NCBI RefSeq assembly: GCF_004403945.1
Contig: NZ_SOHM01000029.1
Coordinates: 100,978 to 164,977 of the forward strand
Direction: 5' to 3'
Length of the DNA: 64,000 bases
DNA from: Cryobacterium lactosi
Lineage (GTDB): Bacteria; Actinomycetota; Actinomycetes; Actinomycetales; Microbacteriaceae
Part shown: positions 36,851-45,590 of the stretch, in pieces
How the letters are laid out: each line of letters opens with the position of its first letter
How positions within the stretch are numbered: position 1 is the stretch's first letter
The notes under the pieces: model-generated
What the model was told of the DNA's origin: nothing
Databases searched by the model: none
Seen by the model: the letters and a program-made list of their open reading frames with translations, nothing else
Program-made: the position numbers and the translations under genes

Positions 36851-37130
36851 GTCGCTCGGTCAGGCGCACGGTGACCTCGTCCCCGATCTCCTTGCCGAGT
36901 TTCTTGCGCAACTTGGCGCTGATCGAGAGCATGTGCCCGCCCGATCCGGTGGGCATGAGGGCGACGGTGAGCGGTTGGGCATCCACGGTGGAGACCACCT
37001 TGATGGCCTTGCCGGTGCCGAAGAACTCCACCGAGCCGGGCACCTCCACGCACGACCAGGTGTCGCCCTTGATCTCGATCCCGATGGGTGCGGTGAACTC
37101 GAGATCGATCGGTCCCGGTGCTGTGCTCAT
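36843..37130 (-). CDS. DUF1905 domain protein
   Basis: 95 residues from MSTAPGPIDLEF; the start overlaps the AraC stop by ATGA, and its 3' end overlaps the convergent oxidase by 8 bp. The motif pattern (GTGKAIKVVSTVDAQPLTVA, then GGHMLSISAKLRKKLGKEIG) is typical of DUF1905. Function unknown, often with YdeI-type proteins. Confidence 0.88.
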   Translation of the reverse strand: MSTAPGPIDLEFTAPIGIEIKGDTWSCVEVPGSVEFFGTGKAIKVVSTVDAQPLTVALMPTGSGGHMLSISAKLRKKLGKEIGDEVTVRLTERLS

Positions 37131-38152
37131 GAAGGATGCTCCTCGGTCGACGGGTGCCTGCGGTTCCACTCTGGTGGACGCCCGGCATGTTCGGCAAGGC
37201 TCAGGTTGGGCGCCGCGTCCGGGTGCGAGAGCACCGGTCGGCGTTGCCGGAACTCCGACGGGGTCGCCCCGACCTGGCGCTTGAAGGCGGTGCTGAAGGC
37301 GTACGCATTCGTGTACCCGACGCTGCGAGCGACTTCCGAAACCGTGTACTCGGGGGAATGCAGCAGGTCGCCGGCGAGGATGAGGCGCCAGCGGGTGAGG
37401 TAGGTCATGGGCGGTTCGCCGACACCGGTTCGAAACCGGGCGGCCAGCGAGGCACGGGAGGTGTTCACCTGGCGAGCGAGGGTCTCCACGGTCCACGGTG
37501 CTGCGGGCTCCGCATGCAGGTACTCGAGAGCCCGTGCCACCAGTGGGTCGGCGCAGGTGAGCCAGGTTACCTTCCCGGCGCGGTCGGGGTCGTTGACCCA
37601 GCTCCGGATCGTACTGACCACAAGCACGTCGAGAAGCCGGTCCACGACTACCTGGGCCGCCGGATCATCGTTCTCGATCTCGCGTTCGAGCAGACCCACG
37701 AGAGAGCCGTCGGCACGGTCGTGCGGCACGATGGCGACTCGAGGCAGGGCCCGGGAGACGAGTCCGCCGGCCGCGTCGGTTCGTTCGTAGGTGCCGACAA
37801 GAAGCGAGGTCTCACCGTTCGCCGTGTTGCCCCATCGCCGGATGCCGTGCCGCAGCTCATCCCGCAGGTCACGGCCATCCAGGGTGGTGCAGACCTGACC
37901 GGGGCCGATCTCGATCGAGGGCGGGCTGGCAGCGGCGTCGGTCACGGCATACGGCTCGGGCCCGCGAATCAGGGCGACGTCACCGGCCGCAAGCAGCACT
38001 CCGTCGACCCGAGCCTGCCCTCGCGTCACAGCGAGCACGGTGAGGGCCGCGTTGTCACGCACACGGATGGCCCATGGGGAACTCATCTGCATGGAGAGAG
38101 CGAAAGCACCCGTTGCACGCGGGCCGTCCAGGAAATGTGTCAACGGATCCAT
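37127..38152 (-). CDS. AraC-family regulator with cupin (AraC-binding-like) domain
   Basis: 341 residues from MDPLTHFLDG (ATG 38152). The N-terminal cupin-type sensor is followed by a C-terminal double HTH: WTVETLARQVNTSRASLAAR, then PEYTVSEVARSVGYTNAYAF and FKRQVGATPSEFRQR. It is coupled to DUF1905 downstream (ATGA) and divergent from the DUF1772 gene, which it may regulate. Confidence 0.9.
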   Translation of the reverse strand: MDPLTHFLDGPRATGAFALSMQMSSPWAIRVRDNAALTVLAVTRGQARVDGVLLAAGDVALIRGPEPYAVTDAAASPPSIEIGPGQVCTTLDGRDLRDELRHGIRRWGNTANGETSLLVGTYERTDAAGGLVSRALPRVAIVPHDRADGSLVGLLEREIENDDPAAQVVVDRLLDVLVVSTIRSWVNDPDRAGKVTWLTCADPLVARALEYLHAEPAAPWTVETLARQVNTSRASLAARFRTGVGEPPMTYLTRWRLILAGDLLHSPEYTVSEVARSVGYTNAYAFSTAFKRQVGATPSEFRQRRPVLSHPDAAPNLSLAEHAGRPPEWNRRHPSTEEHPS

Positions 38153-38232
38153 TGCACAAGAATAGACGCTGACAAAGGGAATACGTAGTCTGACCCATTC
38201 CGCGTCCAGCTTCATGCGGGTGTACTGAGGTC

Positions 38233-38682
38233 ATGACTACTCTCATCGTCGTGATCCAGATTGTTGCCGTCGTGGGGGCGGGGCTGCTCAGCGGCGTGTA
38301 CGCGGCGTTCTCGACCATGGTCATGCCCGCACTGAATCGACTCGGCGATCCAAGGGCCACCGCAACGATGGTTCAGATCAATCGGAGGGCCGAACGTGGA
38401 CCGTTCATCCTGATCTTCGCATCCGCAGCACTGGCCGCCATCGGTCTGGCGGTTGCGGCCGTGCCCCGCGGTGCCGGTGTTGAACTCGCCATAGCGGGGG
38501 CGTCACTGGCGAGCACCGTCGTGACCGTGGCCGTGAACGTTCCGCTCAACCGGCGGCTCGAGCGGCACGGTGCTCCCTTCTGGGCGGAGTACAGCCGCCG
38601 CTGGACCGCGGCGAACACCGTGCGCGCCTGCTGCGCCGTGATCGCTGTGATCGTCGCCGTCGCGCATTGGGTCGACAGCTGA
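38233..38682 (+). CDS. DUF1772 (anthrone oxygenase-like) membrane protein
   Basis: 149 residues with four hydrophobic segments (VVIQIVAVVGAGLLSGVYAA; FILIFASAALAAIGLAVAAV; ELAIAGASLASTVVTVAVNV; ACCAVIAVIVAVAHW). Typical DUF1772 features are MPALNRL near residue 32 and NVPLNRRLERH. Known relatives include fungal anthrone oxygenases; the bacterial role is unclear. It diverges from the AraC gene with 80 bp between starts. Confidence 0.85.
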   Translation: MTTLIVVIQIVAVVGAGLLSGVYAAFSTMVMPALNRLGDPRATATMVQINRRAERGPFILIFASAALAAIGLAVAAVPRGAGVELAIAGASLASTVVTVAVNVPLNRRLERHGAPFWAEYSRRWTAANTVRACCAVIAVIVAVAHWVDS

Positions 38683-38708
38683 GGCGCCCCCAGGCGCTCC
38701 CTCGTCGC

Positions 38709-39404
38709 TCAGCCCCGCTCGTACACCGGTCTGGCGTTCGCCGGGGGTTCACCGACCTCCTGGATGGTGTGGTCGCCGCAGGCCATCTTGGTGACGCCGG
38801 CCCGCTCGATGCTCGACACGATGAACCACCGCATGGCATCGCGCAGCCGGCACCACCCAACCAGGTACCACTGGCCGTTCGTGGAGGCGAAGAGCACGGG
38901 TTCGACGTCACGCGTGGTCGTGGTCCCGTCTCTCGCTGTGTAGCGAAGACGGAGGACTCGCTGCTCGGCCATCGCCTCCTCCAATGCCGACCTGATTGCT
39001 CGTGACGAGGAGGGCGGCGTGTTGACCCAGACCCGGCGGGCCAACGCGTCTGCCCGAGCTCGAGTTCGGGGATCGAGGACGTCCAGGATTTTCTGCACGC
39101 CGGCTGCGGCCAGATCGGCGTAGGGGGCATCGGACGCAGCAGACACGGCTGCCATCAGCGCCACGGCCTGCGCCGGGGACAGGCTGACCGGCGGCAGCGA
39201 CGCGCCCACGGCCATCCCGTAACCGCCGCCCGGACCGGGGCGCGACCAGAGCGGCGCACCGCTGCTCTCGAGGGCAGCGAGGTCTCGCTTGACCGTGCGC
39301 ACCGACACTTCGAACTCTCGCGCCAGCCGTTCGGCGGAGCAGCCGCGCGATCCGTTGCGGCGTAGCATCTCGGACAACGCGTGGAGTCGCTCTGTTCGCT
39401 TCAC
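38709..39404 (-). CDS. YafY-type WYL-domain transcriptional regulator
   Basis: 231 residues from the GTG at 39404 (MKRTERLHALSEML). HTH_11: CSAERLAREFEVSVRTVKRD, then the beta-hairpin PLWSRPGPGGGYGM. WYL domain: VEPVLFASTNGQWYLVGWC with the WYL-type triad and FIVSSIERAG. Divergent from an alpha/beta hydrolase gene, which is its likely target. Confidence 0.9.
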   Translation of the reverse strand: MKRTERLHALSEMLRRNGSRGCSAERLAREFEVSVRTVKRDLAALESSGAPLWSRPGPGGGYGMAVGASLPPVSLSPAQAVALMAAVSAASDAPYADLAAAGVQKILDVLDPRTRARADALARRVWVNTPPSSSRAIRSALEEAMAEQRVLRLRYTARDGTTTTRDVEPVLFASTNGQWYLVGWCRLRDAMRWFIVSSIERAGVTKMACGDHTIQEVGEPPANARPVYERG

Positions 39405-39477
39405 CGTTCTACCCGCAGCAAATTCATGACATAAATAGTGACACACACCTGCCCGTAGCGCCTACGAGAGTAGTGAC

Positions 39478-40212
39478 ATGACAACTACACCGAGCAGTTC
39501 CCCCCTCGTTCTCATCGCCGGCCACTGGCTCGGTGCTTGGGCGTGGGATGAAGTCCTTGACCACCTGAACCCCTCTCCGGCGATCGCGATGACGCTGCCC
39601 GGTCTCGACGGGGACGACCCCGAGCGTGCGGCGAAGACTCTCGACGATCAGGCCTCGGCGATCCTGGACGTCATCACCCGGCTCAGGGAGTCCGAGGATC
39701 AGCCCGCGATCATCGTCGCTCACAGCGGCGCAAACGCCCCCGTCAGCCTCGTGCTCGACCGGCACCCCGAGCTTGTCCATCGGGTGGTGTGGGTCGACTC
39801 CGGTCCAGTGGCACCGGGAAGCATCTACGCCCCCGACCTCCCGGAGGGGGTGCAGGAGCTTCCGCTGCCGCCCTTCGACGTCCTCGGCCAGCAGGCGAGC
39901 CTCGAAGGCCTGAGCGCAGAGGTCCTCGAGCGTTTCCGGGCCCGGGCGGTGCCGGAGCCCGGCCCCGTGCTTCGTCAGAGCGTCGAGCTCACGAACGACG
40001 CGCGGCGCACGGTGCCGACCACCCTGATTTGCTGCTCGCTCCCGAGCGCGCAGATGCTGGAGCTGGCCCGAGCCGGCCATCCCATGTTCGCCGAAGTCGC
40101 GAACCTCGAGCACCTCGACGTCATGGATCTCCCGACCGGCCATTGGCCGATGTGGAGCCGTCCCGGCGACCTCGCACAGGCTATTCAGTCGGCGGCTTCT
40201 CGAACCGACTGA
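39478..40212 (+). CDS. Alpha/beta hydrolase
   Basis: 244 residues. The oxyanion segment LIAGHWLGAWAWDE and a nucleophile elbow reading VAHSGANAP (AHSGA in place of GxSxG) are present, with catalytic His in TGHWPMWSRP and an acidic residue expected near LEHLDVMDL. The SAM-methyl-esterase or salicylate-esterase-like group is the nearest look-alike; substrate unknown. The regulator at 38709-39404 is divergent. Confidence 0.85.
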   Translation: MTTTPSSSPLVLIAGHWLGAWAWDEVLDHLNPSPAIAMTLPGLDGDDPERAAKTLDDQASAILDVITRLRESEDQPAIIVAHSGANAPVSLVLDRHPELVHRVVWVDSGPVAPGSIYAPDLPEGVQELPLPPFDVLGQQASLEGLSAEVLERFRARAVPEPGPVLRQSVELTNDARRTVPTTLICCSLPSAQMLELARAGHPMFAEVANLEHLDVMDLPTGHWPMWSRPGDLAQAIQSAASRTD

Positions 40213-40302
40213 ACACCGTGTGCGGTCAGCCGCGGTTCTGGGCAGAGCGGATGCCCGAGGCCCCGCTCTGGGGGCCCCGGCGCCCTTGACTAGGGTGGGA
40301 TT

Positions 40303-40830
40303 GTGATCACCGTCGAACCGTACAGCCCCGAGTGGCCGAAGCGTTTCCGGCAGCAAGCTGAGCTGCTCGAGCGTGCTCTGACCTTTCGAATCACGGCGAT
40401 CGAGCACGTCGGGAGCACCGCCATCCCGGGACTCGCCGCCAAGCCGGTGATCGATCTCGCCGCCCGGACACCTGCGGGAGTTGACCCTTTCTCGCTTGAA
40501 CCGTTCATCGAGGGTCTCGGCTACCGGCTGCACCGATCGGGACCGAAAACCCATGCGGTCTACACCCGGGGAGACAGCACCGGTCGGACGGAGATTCTGC
40601 ACGTGTTCACCGCAACCGCCTGGCCGACCAGTCACCAGAGAGTCTTTCGAGACAAGCTTCAACATGATGCGACCGCTCGTCGGCGGTACGGAGAACTGAA
40701 GGTCAGTCTGGCGGCATCCGGGATGAGCGGCATGGCCTACACAGCCACCAAGCTCCAACTCATTCAGGAGCTACTCAACGAGGAACGAGCCTCCCGCGGC
40801 CTGCCGTTGGTTGACGCCTGGGAGAAATGA
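40303..40830 (+). CDS. GrpB/UPF0157 family nucleotidyltransferase-like protein
   Basis: 175 residues, GTG start. Family motifs: ITVEPYSPEWPKRFRQQAEL, IEHVGSTAIPGLAAKPVID, and the Asp following it, then HVFTATAW in the second half. The family has a nucleotidyltransferase-like fold and no settled function. It stands alone, 90 bp after the hydrolase. Confidence 0.9.
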   Translation: MITVEPYSPEWPKRFRQQAELLERALTFRITAIEHVGSTAIPGLAAKPVIDLAARTPAGVDPFSLEPFIEGLGYRLHRSGPKTHAVYTRGDSTGRTEILHVFTATAWPTSHQRVFRDKLQHDATARRRYGELKVSLAASGMSGMAYTATKLQLIQELLNEERASRGLPLVDAWEK

Positions 40831-40910
40831 GCCGGGAAACGGCGGGCACCGCCAGACACGAACCGTCATCTCCGTGCGAGGAGAGGAGCCCCTGACCTAG
40901 TGTCCTGTGC

Positions 40911-42146
40911 ATGACCACCCTCGCTTCCTCCCTAGTGCCCACCGTCGATTACGCCAGCCTGGCCGCGCGATTCCGGCCCATCTTCGCTCGGATCGCCGCC
41001 GGCGCATCCGCGCGCGAGCAGGACCATCAGCTGCCGCACGAGCAGATCACCGAGCTCACGGCGGCCGGTTTCGGGGCCCTGCGGGTGCCCGTCGCCGATG
41101 GTGGGCTGGGCGCCAGCCTGCCGCAGTTGTTCCGGCTGCTGACAGAGCTGGCCGCGGCGGATTCGAACATCGCGCAGGTGCTGCGCGGCCATTTCGCCTT
41201 TGTCGAAGACCGCCTCGTGGCATCCGGCGATCAGCGCGACGTGTGGCTGGCCCGGTTCGTGCGGGGCGAGATCGTGGGCAACTCCTGGACCGAGGTGGGC
41301 AGCGTCACCGTGGGCGACGTCATCACCCGGGTGCGTCCGGCGCCGAACGGCGCGCCCGGCGAGCTGGTCGTGAACGGCACCAAGTACTACTCCACCGGCA
41401 GCATCTTCGCGGATTGGATCGACACGTTCGCCCAGGTGGGTGATACCGGCAAGAACGTGATCGCCGTCGTCAACGCCCACCAGACCGGGGTCACGCACAG
41501 CGACGACTGGGACGGTTTCGGCCAGCGCACCACCGGCAGCGGCACCAGTACCTTCGTGGATGCCGTCGTGGCCGAAGCGGACGTGATCGATTTCGACACC
41601 CGGTTCAAGTACCAGACCGCGTTCTACCAGGCGGTGCTGCTGGCGGTGCTGGCCGGCACGGTCAAGGCTGCCGAACAGGAGATCGCTGCCGAGGTGAAGG
41701 CACGCACCCGCATCTTCTCGCACGGCAACACGCAGTCCTTCGCCACCGACCCGCAGATTCTGCAGGTCGTGGGTGAGGTGTCGGCTCAGGCGTTCGCCGC
41801 CGAGGCGATCGTGGAGAAGGCGGCCTGGGCGCTGCAGGGGGCGTACGAGGGTGCGTTCCTCGGGGATCTGGCGGAGGAGGAACGGCTCAATGACCTCGCA
41901 GAGCTGGCAACGGCCCAGGCTCAGGTGGTGCTGGTGTCGCTGGCAACCCGCGCCACCAGCGACATCTTCGACGCCCTGGCCGCATCCGGGGTCTCCACAA
42001 CGAAGAACCTCGACCGGCACTGGCGCAACGCCCGCACCGCAGCCAGCCACAACCCGTGGGTGTTCAAGGCGCGGATCGTGGGCGACTACGCCGTGAACGG
42101 CACGCCTCCCACCCGGATCTGGTCGATCGGGGCGGCGCCGAAGTAG
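40911..42146 (+). CDS. Acyl-CoA-dehydrogenase-fold flavin monooxygenase, DszC/SfnB-like
   Basis: 411 residues. Features of the DszC branch: LPHEQITELTAAGFGALRVP, DSNIAQVLRGHFAFVED, GTKYYSTGSIFADW, DDWDGFGQRTTGSGTSTF, and a C-terminal RHWRNARTAASHNPWVFK helix. These enzymes use reduced flavin from a partner reductase and O2, for example on organosulfur compounds; no reductase gene is adjacent. A 209-bp copy of its 3' end lies at 43239-43447. Confidence 0.88.
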   Translation: MTTLASSLVPTVDYASLAARFRPIFARIAAGASAREQDHQLPHEQITELTAAGFGALRVPVADGGLGASLPQLFRLLTELAAADSNIAQVLRGHFAFVEDRLVASGDQRDVWLARFVRGEIVGNSWTEVGSVTVGDVITRVRPAPNGAPGELVVNGTKYYSTGSIFADWIDTFAQVGDTGKNVIAVVNAHQTGVTHSDDWDGFGQRTTGSGTSTFVDAVVAEADVIDFDTRFKYQTAFYQAVLLAVLAGTVKAAEQEIAAEVKARTRIFSHGNTQSFATDPQILQVVGEVSAQAFAAEAIVEKAAWALQGAYEGAFLGDLAEEERLNDLAELATAQAQVVLVSLATRATSDIFDALAASGVSTTKNLDRHWRNARTAASHNPWVFKARIVGDYAVNGTPPTRIWSIGAAPK

Positions 42147-42172
42147 GGCACCATCCGCTTCGCTGCGCCCCG

Positions 42173-42214
42173 TGTGGCTGGATGCGCCCCCTATAGCTGG
42201 CGCATCCAGCCACA
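42173..42214 (+). terminator. Perfect 14-bp hairpin after the DszC-like gene
   Basis: TGTGGCTGGATGCG (42173-42186) pairs perfectly with CGCATCCAGCCACA (42201-42214) around a 14-nt loop, 27 bases after the stop. The identical stem recurs at 43378-43419 in the duplicated segment. There is no T-tract. Confidence 0.65.
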
Positions 42215-42350
42215 AGGGGTGCACTGAGCAACCCGAGGCACTCGTGTGCGACCCTGCGGGACGCCTGGTGTGCGAGTACGATTCCGGTATCGCGACACCG
42301 TGATCGGCTCGCCATGACTGCCGGCGCGGAGCCACTCGGAGGAGTGCACC

Positions 42351-43136
42351 ATGCGTGCAACCAGCGAAGAGAACAACGGGACCGCGTCGGCGGGGGCCGC
42401 GGCCGGGAACACGAATCGGGCAGTCTTGCGCGCCGGTGGACTGGCGGCGGTCATTGCCGGGCTCGGCGGCATCACCTGGTTCACGCTCGAGCTCCTGCCA
42501 CCGGTTCTCGGGTTCGATGACACCGACAACCCCGCAGTGAGCCTCGACTATCTGCGTCAGTACCCGCAGTTTTATGCCCTTGCCGGGGTCGTACTTTTCG
42601 CGATGGCAATCGCATTCGTCGTGGCGAGTTTCGCCGTCTCAGATGCGCTGGCCCCACGCACAAGCAGTCTCACCCGCCGAAGCCTGAGCGCACTCGGAAT
42701 CATGTCGGCCGCGTTCCTCTTCATGCACGGGGTCTTGCGCACGTCGGTGGGGCCGTTGCTCTATATCGACGATATGAATAGCAGCTGGGGTGAGTCCACC
42801 TACCTCACCATTCAGACGGTGGGAATCCACGGCTTCGCCCAAGCGAGCCTCCTCACGCTCAGTGTCTGGAGCGTGGGCATCAGTATCGCTGGGGCACGTT
42901 CCCGCGCCCTGCCGATCTGGATTTGCGTCCTGGGAGTCGTCACCGGCCTCCGGCTCGTGGTGGTCATCGCTGGTCCAATCCTGATGGCCGCAAGCATCGA
43001 CGTGCCCGAGGTTTTCTGGCTTGGCTCGTTGGCACTGATCCCGCTATCAATGCTCTGGTGGCTTGGACTCGGCGTGGTGCTGCTGGTCAAGTCCCGCCAG
43101 GACCGCGAGCAGAGACCTGTCGATTCGGCTCCGTGA
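42351..43136 (+). CDS. Polytopic membrane protein, DUF998-like topology
   Basis: 261 residues with about six membrane segments (residues ~27-47, 75-95, 105-125, 150-172, 180-205, 222-245). Family not securely recognised. AGGAG lies ~5 bases before the ATG at 42351. The gene lies exactly between the two copies of the DszC-like 3' end, so it may have been inserted or duplicated in with it. Confidence 0.75.
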   Translation: MRATSEENNGTASAGAAAGNTNRAVLRAGGLAAVIAGLGGITWFTLELLPPVLGFDDTDNPAVSLDYLRQYPQFYALAGVVLFAMAIAFVVASFAVSDALAPRTSSLTRRSLSALGIMSAAFLFMHGVLRTSVGPLLYIDDMNSSWGESTYLTIQTVGIHGFAQASLLTLSVWSVGISIAGARSRALPIWICVLGVVTGLRLVVVIAGPILMAASIDVPEVFWLGSLALIPLSMLWWLGLGVVLLVKSRQDREQRPVDSAP

Positions 43137-43238
43137 GCTACGTCTATGGGATGCGTCGCGAAGCGGCGTCGTCGCACTCTTCTCCTAGAGCCCGGCACTC
43201 GGTGCCTAGGTAATTCCAGAGCTATGCGAGCCAGGCGC

Positions 43239-43447
43239 TGCACCGCGGCCAGCCACAACCCGTGGGCGTTCACGGCGCGCATCGTGGGCGACTACGCGTG
43301 ACCGGCACGCCTCCCACCCGGATCTGGTCGATCGGGGCGGCACCGAAGTAGGGCACCATCAGCTTCGCTGCACCTCGTGTGGCTGGATGCGCCCCCTATA
43401 GCTGGCGCATCCAGCCACAGGGGGTGCACTGAGCAACCCGAGGCACT
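43239..43447 (+). pseudogene. Duplicated 3' end of the DszC-like gene
   Basis: It is nearly identical to 42034-42242, covering the last ~37 codons, the stop and the 14-bp hairpin. A 1-bp deletion (TACGCGTGACC against TACGCCGTGAAC) frameshifts it. It starts right after the AAGCTATGCGAGCCAGGCGC-like segment, so only the tail was copied. Not translatable as a domain. Confidence 0.85.
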
Positions 43448-43475
43448 GCTCTGGCACCTGTGCAGAGAGGTCGCC

Positions 43476-43652
43476 CTAGCCGAGCTTCTTGGAGATCTCG
43501 GCGGCAGTCGATTTCATCACCGGCTGAAGCGCGCTCATGCGCTCCAGCGGCTTCACTCCGGACTGTTGGCGACGTTCCGCCAAGACCTCTCCGTCATCAC
43601 CCAGCAGGAATGCCGGACACGAGGTACTAAGGCTCGCTCCCGCAGCGTCGGG
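43476..43652 (-). pseudogene. Short open frame, possible 3' remnant of an unknown gene
   Basis: The minus-strand frame reads CPAFLLGDDGEVLAERR, then SALQPVMKSTAAEISKKLG and TAG at 43476-43478, about 59 codons with gene-like composition. No start with a ribosome site is visible and the 5' side runs into the next small gene. Family not identified. Confidence 0.3.
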
Positions 43653-43654
43653 GA

Positions 43655-43816
43655 TCAGTCCCGGGCGCCCAAAGACTTGTAAGCCACACCCATCGACGCC
43701 CCATAGACGACGAAGATGATGCCGTCGACCCAGAAGTCCAGGTCGCTGGTGAACAGGACGATCGCCAAGGCCGCGGTAAGCAGCGCGGCGACCAACCAGA
43801 AAGCTCTATTTGTCAT
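43655..43816 (-). CDS. Small two-helix membrane protein, 53 aa
   Basis: The frame starts MTNRAFWLVAALLTAALAIV and continues with a second hydrophobic segment (FWVDGIIFVVYGASMGVAY), ending ARD. Two membrane hairpin helices are likely. It begins 7 bp after the stop of the secreted protein gene, so the two are probably co-transcribed. Similar tiny proteins are common and usually unnamed. Confidence 0.65.
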   Translation of the reverse strand: MTNRAFWLVAALLTAALAIVLFTSDLDFWVDGIIFVVYGASMGVAYKSLGARD

Positions 43817-43823
43817 GGTGGCC

Positions 43824-44198
43824 TCAGACGAATGACTTGATGCAGGTGAACACCGCGGGCACGCCAGCGGCGCCGGCGATGGTGCGGGAATCCCTGGTGC
43901 TGATCAGGGCGCCGGGGCCGGTTTCGACGGCGGCGACACCAGCGGCCGTGTAACAGCGGAGTTCTGCCGCGGTGACTCGGGTGTCCACGATCCGGTCGGC
44001 AAGGCAATCGGTTCGGCCTGCCTCGGTGGGCAATCCCATACACAGGTCCCACATCGCATCGGTGGTCATGACCGATCCGTTCGTCGATACGGATGGTGCC
44101 GGTGCGGCGATCGGCGCTGCCGTTGCGGCCATCCCGTTGGCCATGGCCATGGCGGCGGCGATGCTTGCGCACGACAAAATCATGGTGAGTTTCTTCAC
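43824..44198 (-). CDS. Small secreted four-cysteine protein
   Basis: 124 residues from the GTG at 44198 (GGGGGG upstream). The signal peptide MKKLTMILSCASIAAAMAMA is followed by an A/P-rich linker. The mature part has four cysteines (DLCMG, TDCLA, LRCYT, FTCIK), enough for two disulfides. Family not recognised. Secretion is inferred from the N-terminus. Confidence 0.7.
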   Translation of the reverse strand: MKKLTMILSCASIAAAMAMANGMAATAAPIAAPAPSVSTNGSVMTTDAMWDLCMGLPTEAGRTDCLADRIVDTRVTAAELRCYTAAGVAAVETGPGALISTRDSRTIAGAAGVPAVFTCIKSFV

Positions 44199-44367
44199 TG
44201 CGGTCCCCCCGAAATGGCTGGTGTTGACACGCAACAGGTTAGGGCATTTGAGGGTGGAGCGCATCAGTGGTGCGGATTGAATATCCTGATAAATCGATAT
44301 AAAACGGTTTCTCAAGACTGGCTGGGACCGGCTCAGGGAAGAGGGCTAGGGTGTCGGTTTGGCAGGG

Positions 44368-44387
44368 GGTCTCGACAGGCTCGACCA
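44368..44387. repeat. Isolated copy of the GGTCTCGACA-GCTCGACCA repeat
   Basis: GGTCTCGACAGGCTCGACCA is the inverse-strand form of the unit clustered at 48548-48770. It sits between the secreted-protein gene and the iron box. Confidence 0.6.
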
Positions 44388-44441
44388 ACGAGGTGCGGGC
44401 ACCTGGATGAGCCGACTTGCGGCCAGGACACAGCCCACTGG

Positions 44442-44460
44442 TAAGGTTAGGCAACCCTTA
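44442..44460 (+). promoter_or_regulatory. DtxR/IdeR iron box
   Basis: TAAGGTTAGGCAACCCTTA is a 19-bp near-palindrome matching the DtxR/IdeR consensus TTAGGTTAGSCTAACCTAA at most positions, ~100 bases before the siderophore-binding protein gene. Iron-replete repression of the downstream importer is expected. Confidence 0.8.
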
Positions 44461-44561
44461 CGACCGTGCCGGACTGGACCCCTGCGCGCGGCCGCGGGTG
44501 CGGCATCACAGCGGCCGCCGGTCCGTCCCTGACCCCCTGCATCACGATCACGAGGAAAACC

Positions 44562-45590
44562 ATGCCCCGCGCATCCACTCTCATTGCCGTCTCGGCCGCC
44601 GCCGCGCTCACGCTCGGCCTGGCCGCCTGCTCCACCTCCCCCGCAGCAGAGACCGACACCGCCGCATCCGGCGACTTCACCCCGATCACCATCGAGCACG
44701 CTTTCGGCGAGACCGTGATCGAGACCAAGCCCGAGCGCATCGCCACGGTCGCCTGGGAAAACCAGGAAGTGCCGCTGGCGCTCGGCGTGGTGCCGGTGGG
44801 CATGGCCGGCGTCACCTGGGGTGACGACGACACCGACGGCCTGCTGCCCTGGGTGAAAGACAAGCTCGACGAGCTCGGCGCCGAGACCCCGGTGCTCTTC
44901 GACGAGACCGCCGGCATCGACTTCGAGGGTGTGGCCGACACCAACCCCGACGTGATCCTGGCCGGCTACTCCGGCCTCACCCAGGAGGACTACGACACGC
45001 TGAGCCAGATCGCTCCGGTCGTGGCCTACCCCGAGGTCGCCTGGGGCACCTCCTGGCAAGACACCATCACCCAGAACGCGCTCGGCATGGGCATGGCCGC
45101 CGAGGGCGCCGACCTCATCGCCGAACTCGAGCAGGAGATCGCCGACACCGCCGCCGGATACCCGGAACTGGCCGACACCTCGGTCATGTTCCTCACCCAC
45201 GTCGACGAGGCCGACCTCAGCCAGGTGAGCTTCTACACCACGCACGACACCCGCACCATGTTCTTCGACGACCTCGGGATGGTCAGCGCGCCGAGCATCG
45301 TCGAGGCATCCGAGGCCACCGAGGAGTACTCCCTCACGCAGAGCGCCGAGCAGGCGGATGCCTTCAACGACGTCGACGTGATCGTCACCTACGGCGGCGA
45401 CGAACTGATCGCCACCCTCGAGGGCGACCCGCTGCTGTCCCAGATCCCCGCGGTGGCCAACAAGTCCATCGTGGCGCTCTCCGGCTCCGGCCCGATGGGC
45501 ACCGCGGCGAACCCCACCGCGCTGTCGATCTCCTACGTGCTCGGCGACTACACCAAGCTGCTCGCAGCCGCGGCCGCCAACTCGAAGTGA
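44562..45590 (+). CDS. Iron-siderophore ABC transporter binding lipoprotein (FepB/FhuD-like)
   Basis: 342 residues from MPRASTLIAV; AGGA precedes the ATG. Lipobox LAACSTS. FecB-type domain: ITIEHAFGETVIETKPERIA, VPVGMAGV, NPDVILAGYSGL, and the C-terminal SISYVLGDYTKLL. It binds a ferric siderophore outside the membrane. Its stop overlaps the first permease start by 4 bp, and a DtxR box lies upstream. Confidence 0.93.
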   Translation: MPRASTLIAVSAAAALTLGLAACSTSPAAETDTAASGDFTPITIEHAFGETVIETKPERIATVAWENQEVPLALGVVPVGMAGVTWGDDDTDGLLPWVKDKLDELGAETPVLFDETAGIDFEGVADTNPDVILAGYSGLTQEDYDTLSQIAPVVAYPEVAWGTSWQDTITQNALGMGMAAEGADLIAELEQEIADTAAGYPELADTSVMFLTHVDEADLSQVSFYTTHDTRTMFFDDLGMVSAPSIVEASEATEEYSLTQSAEQADAFNDVDVIVTYGGDELIATLEGDPLLSQIPAVANKSIVALSGSGPMGTAANPTALSISYVLGDYTKLLAAAAANSK

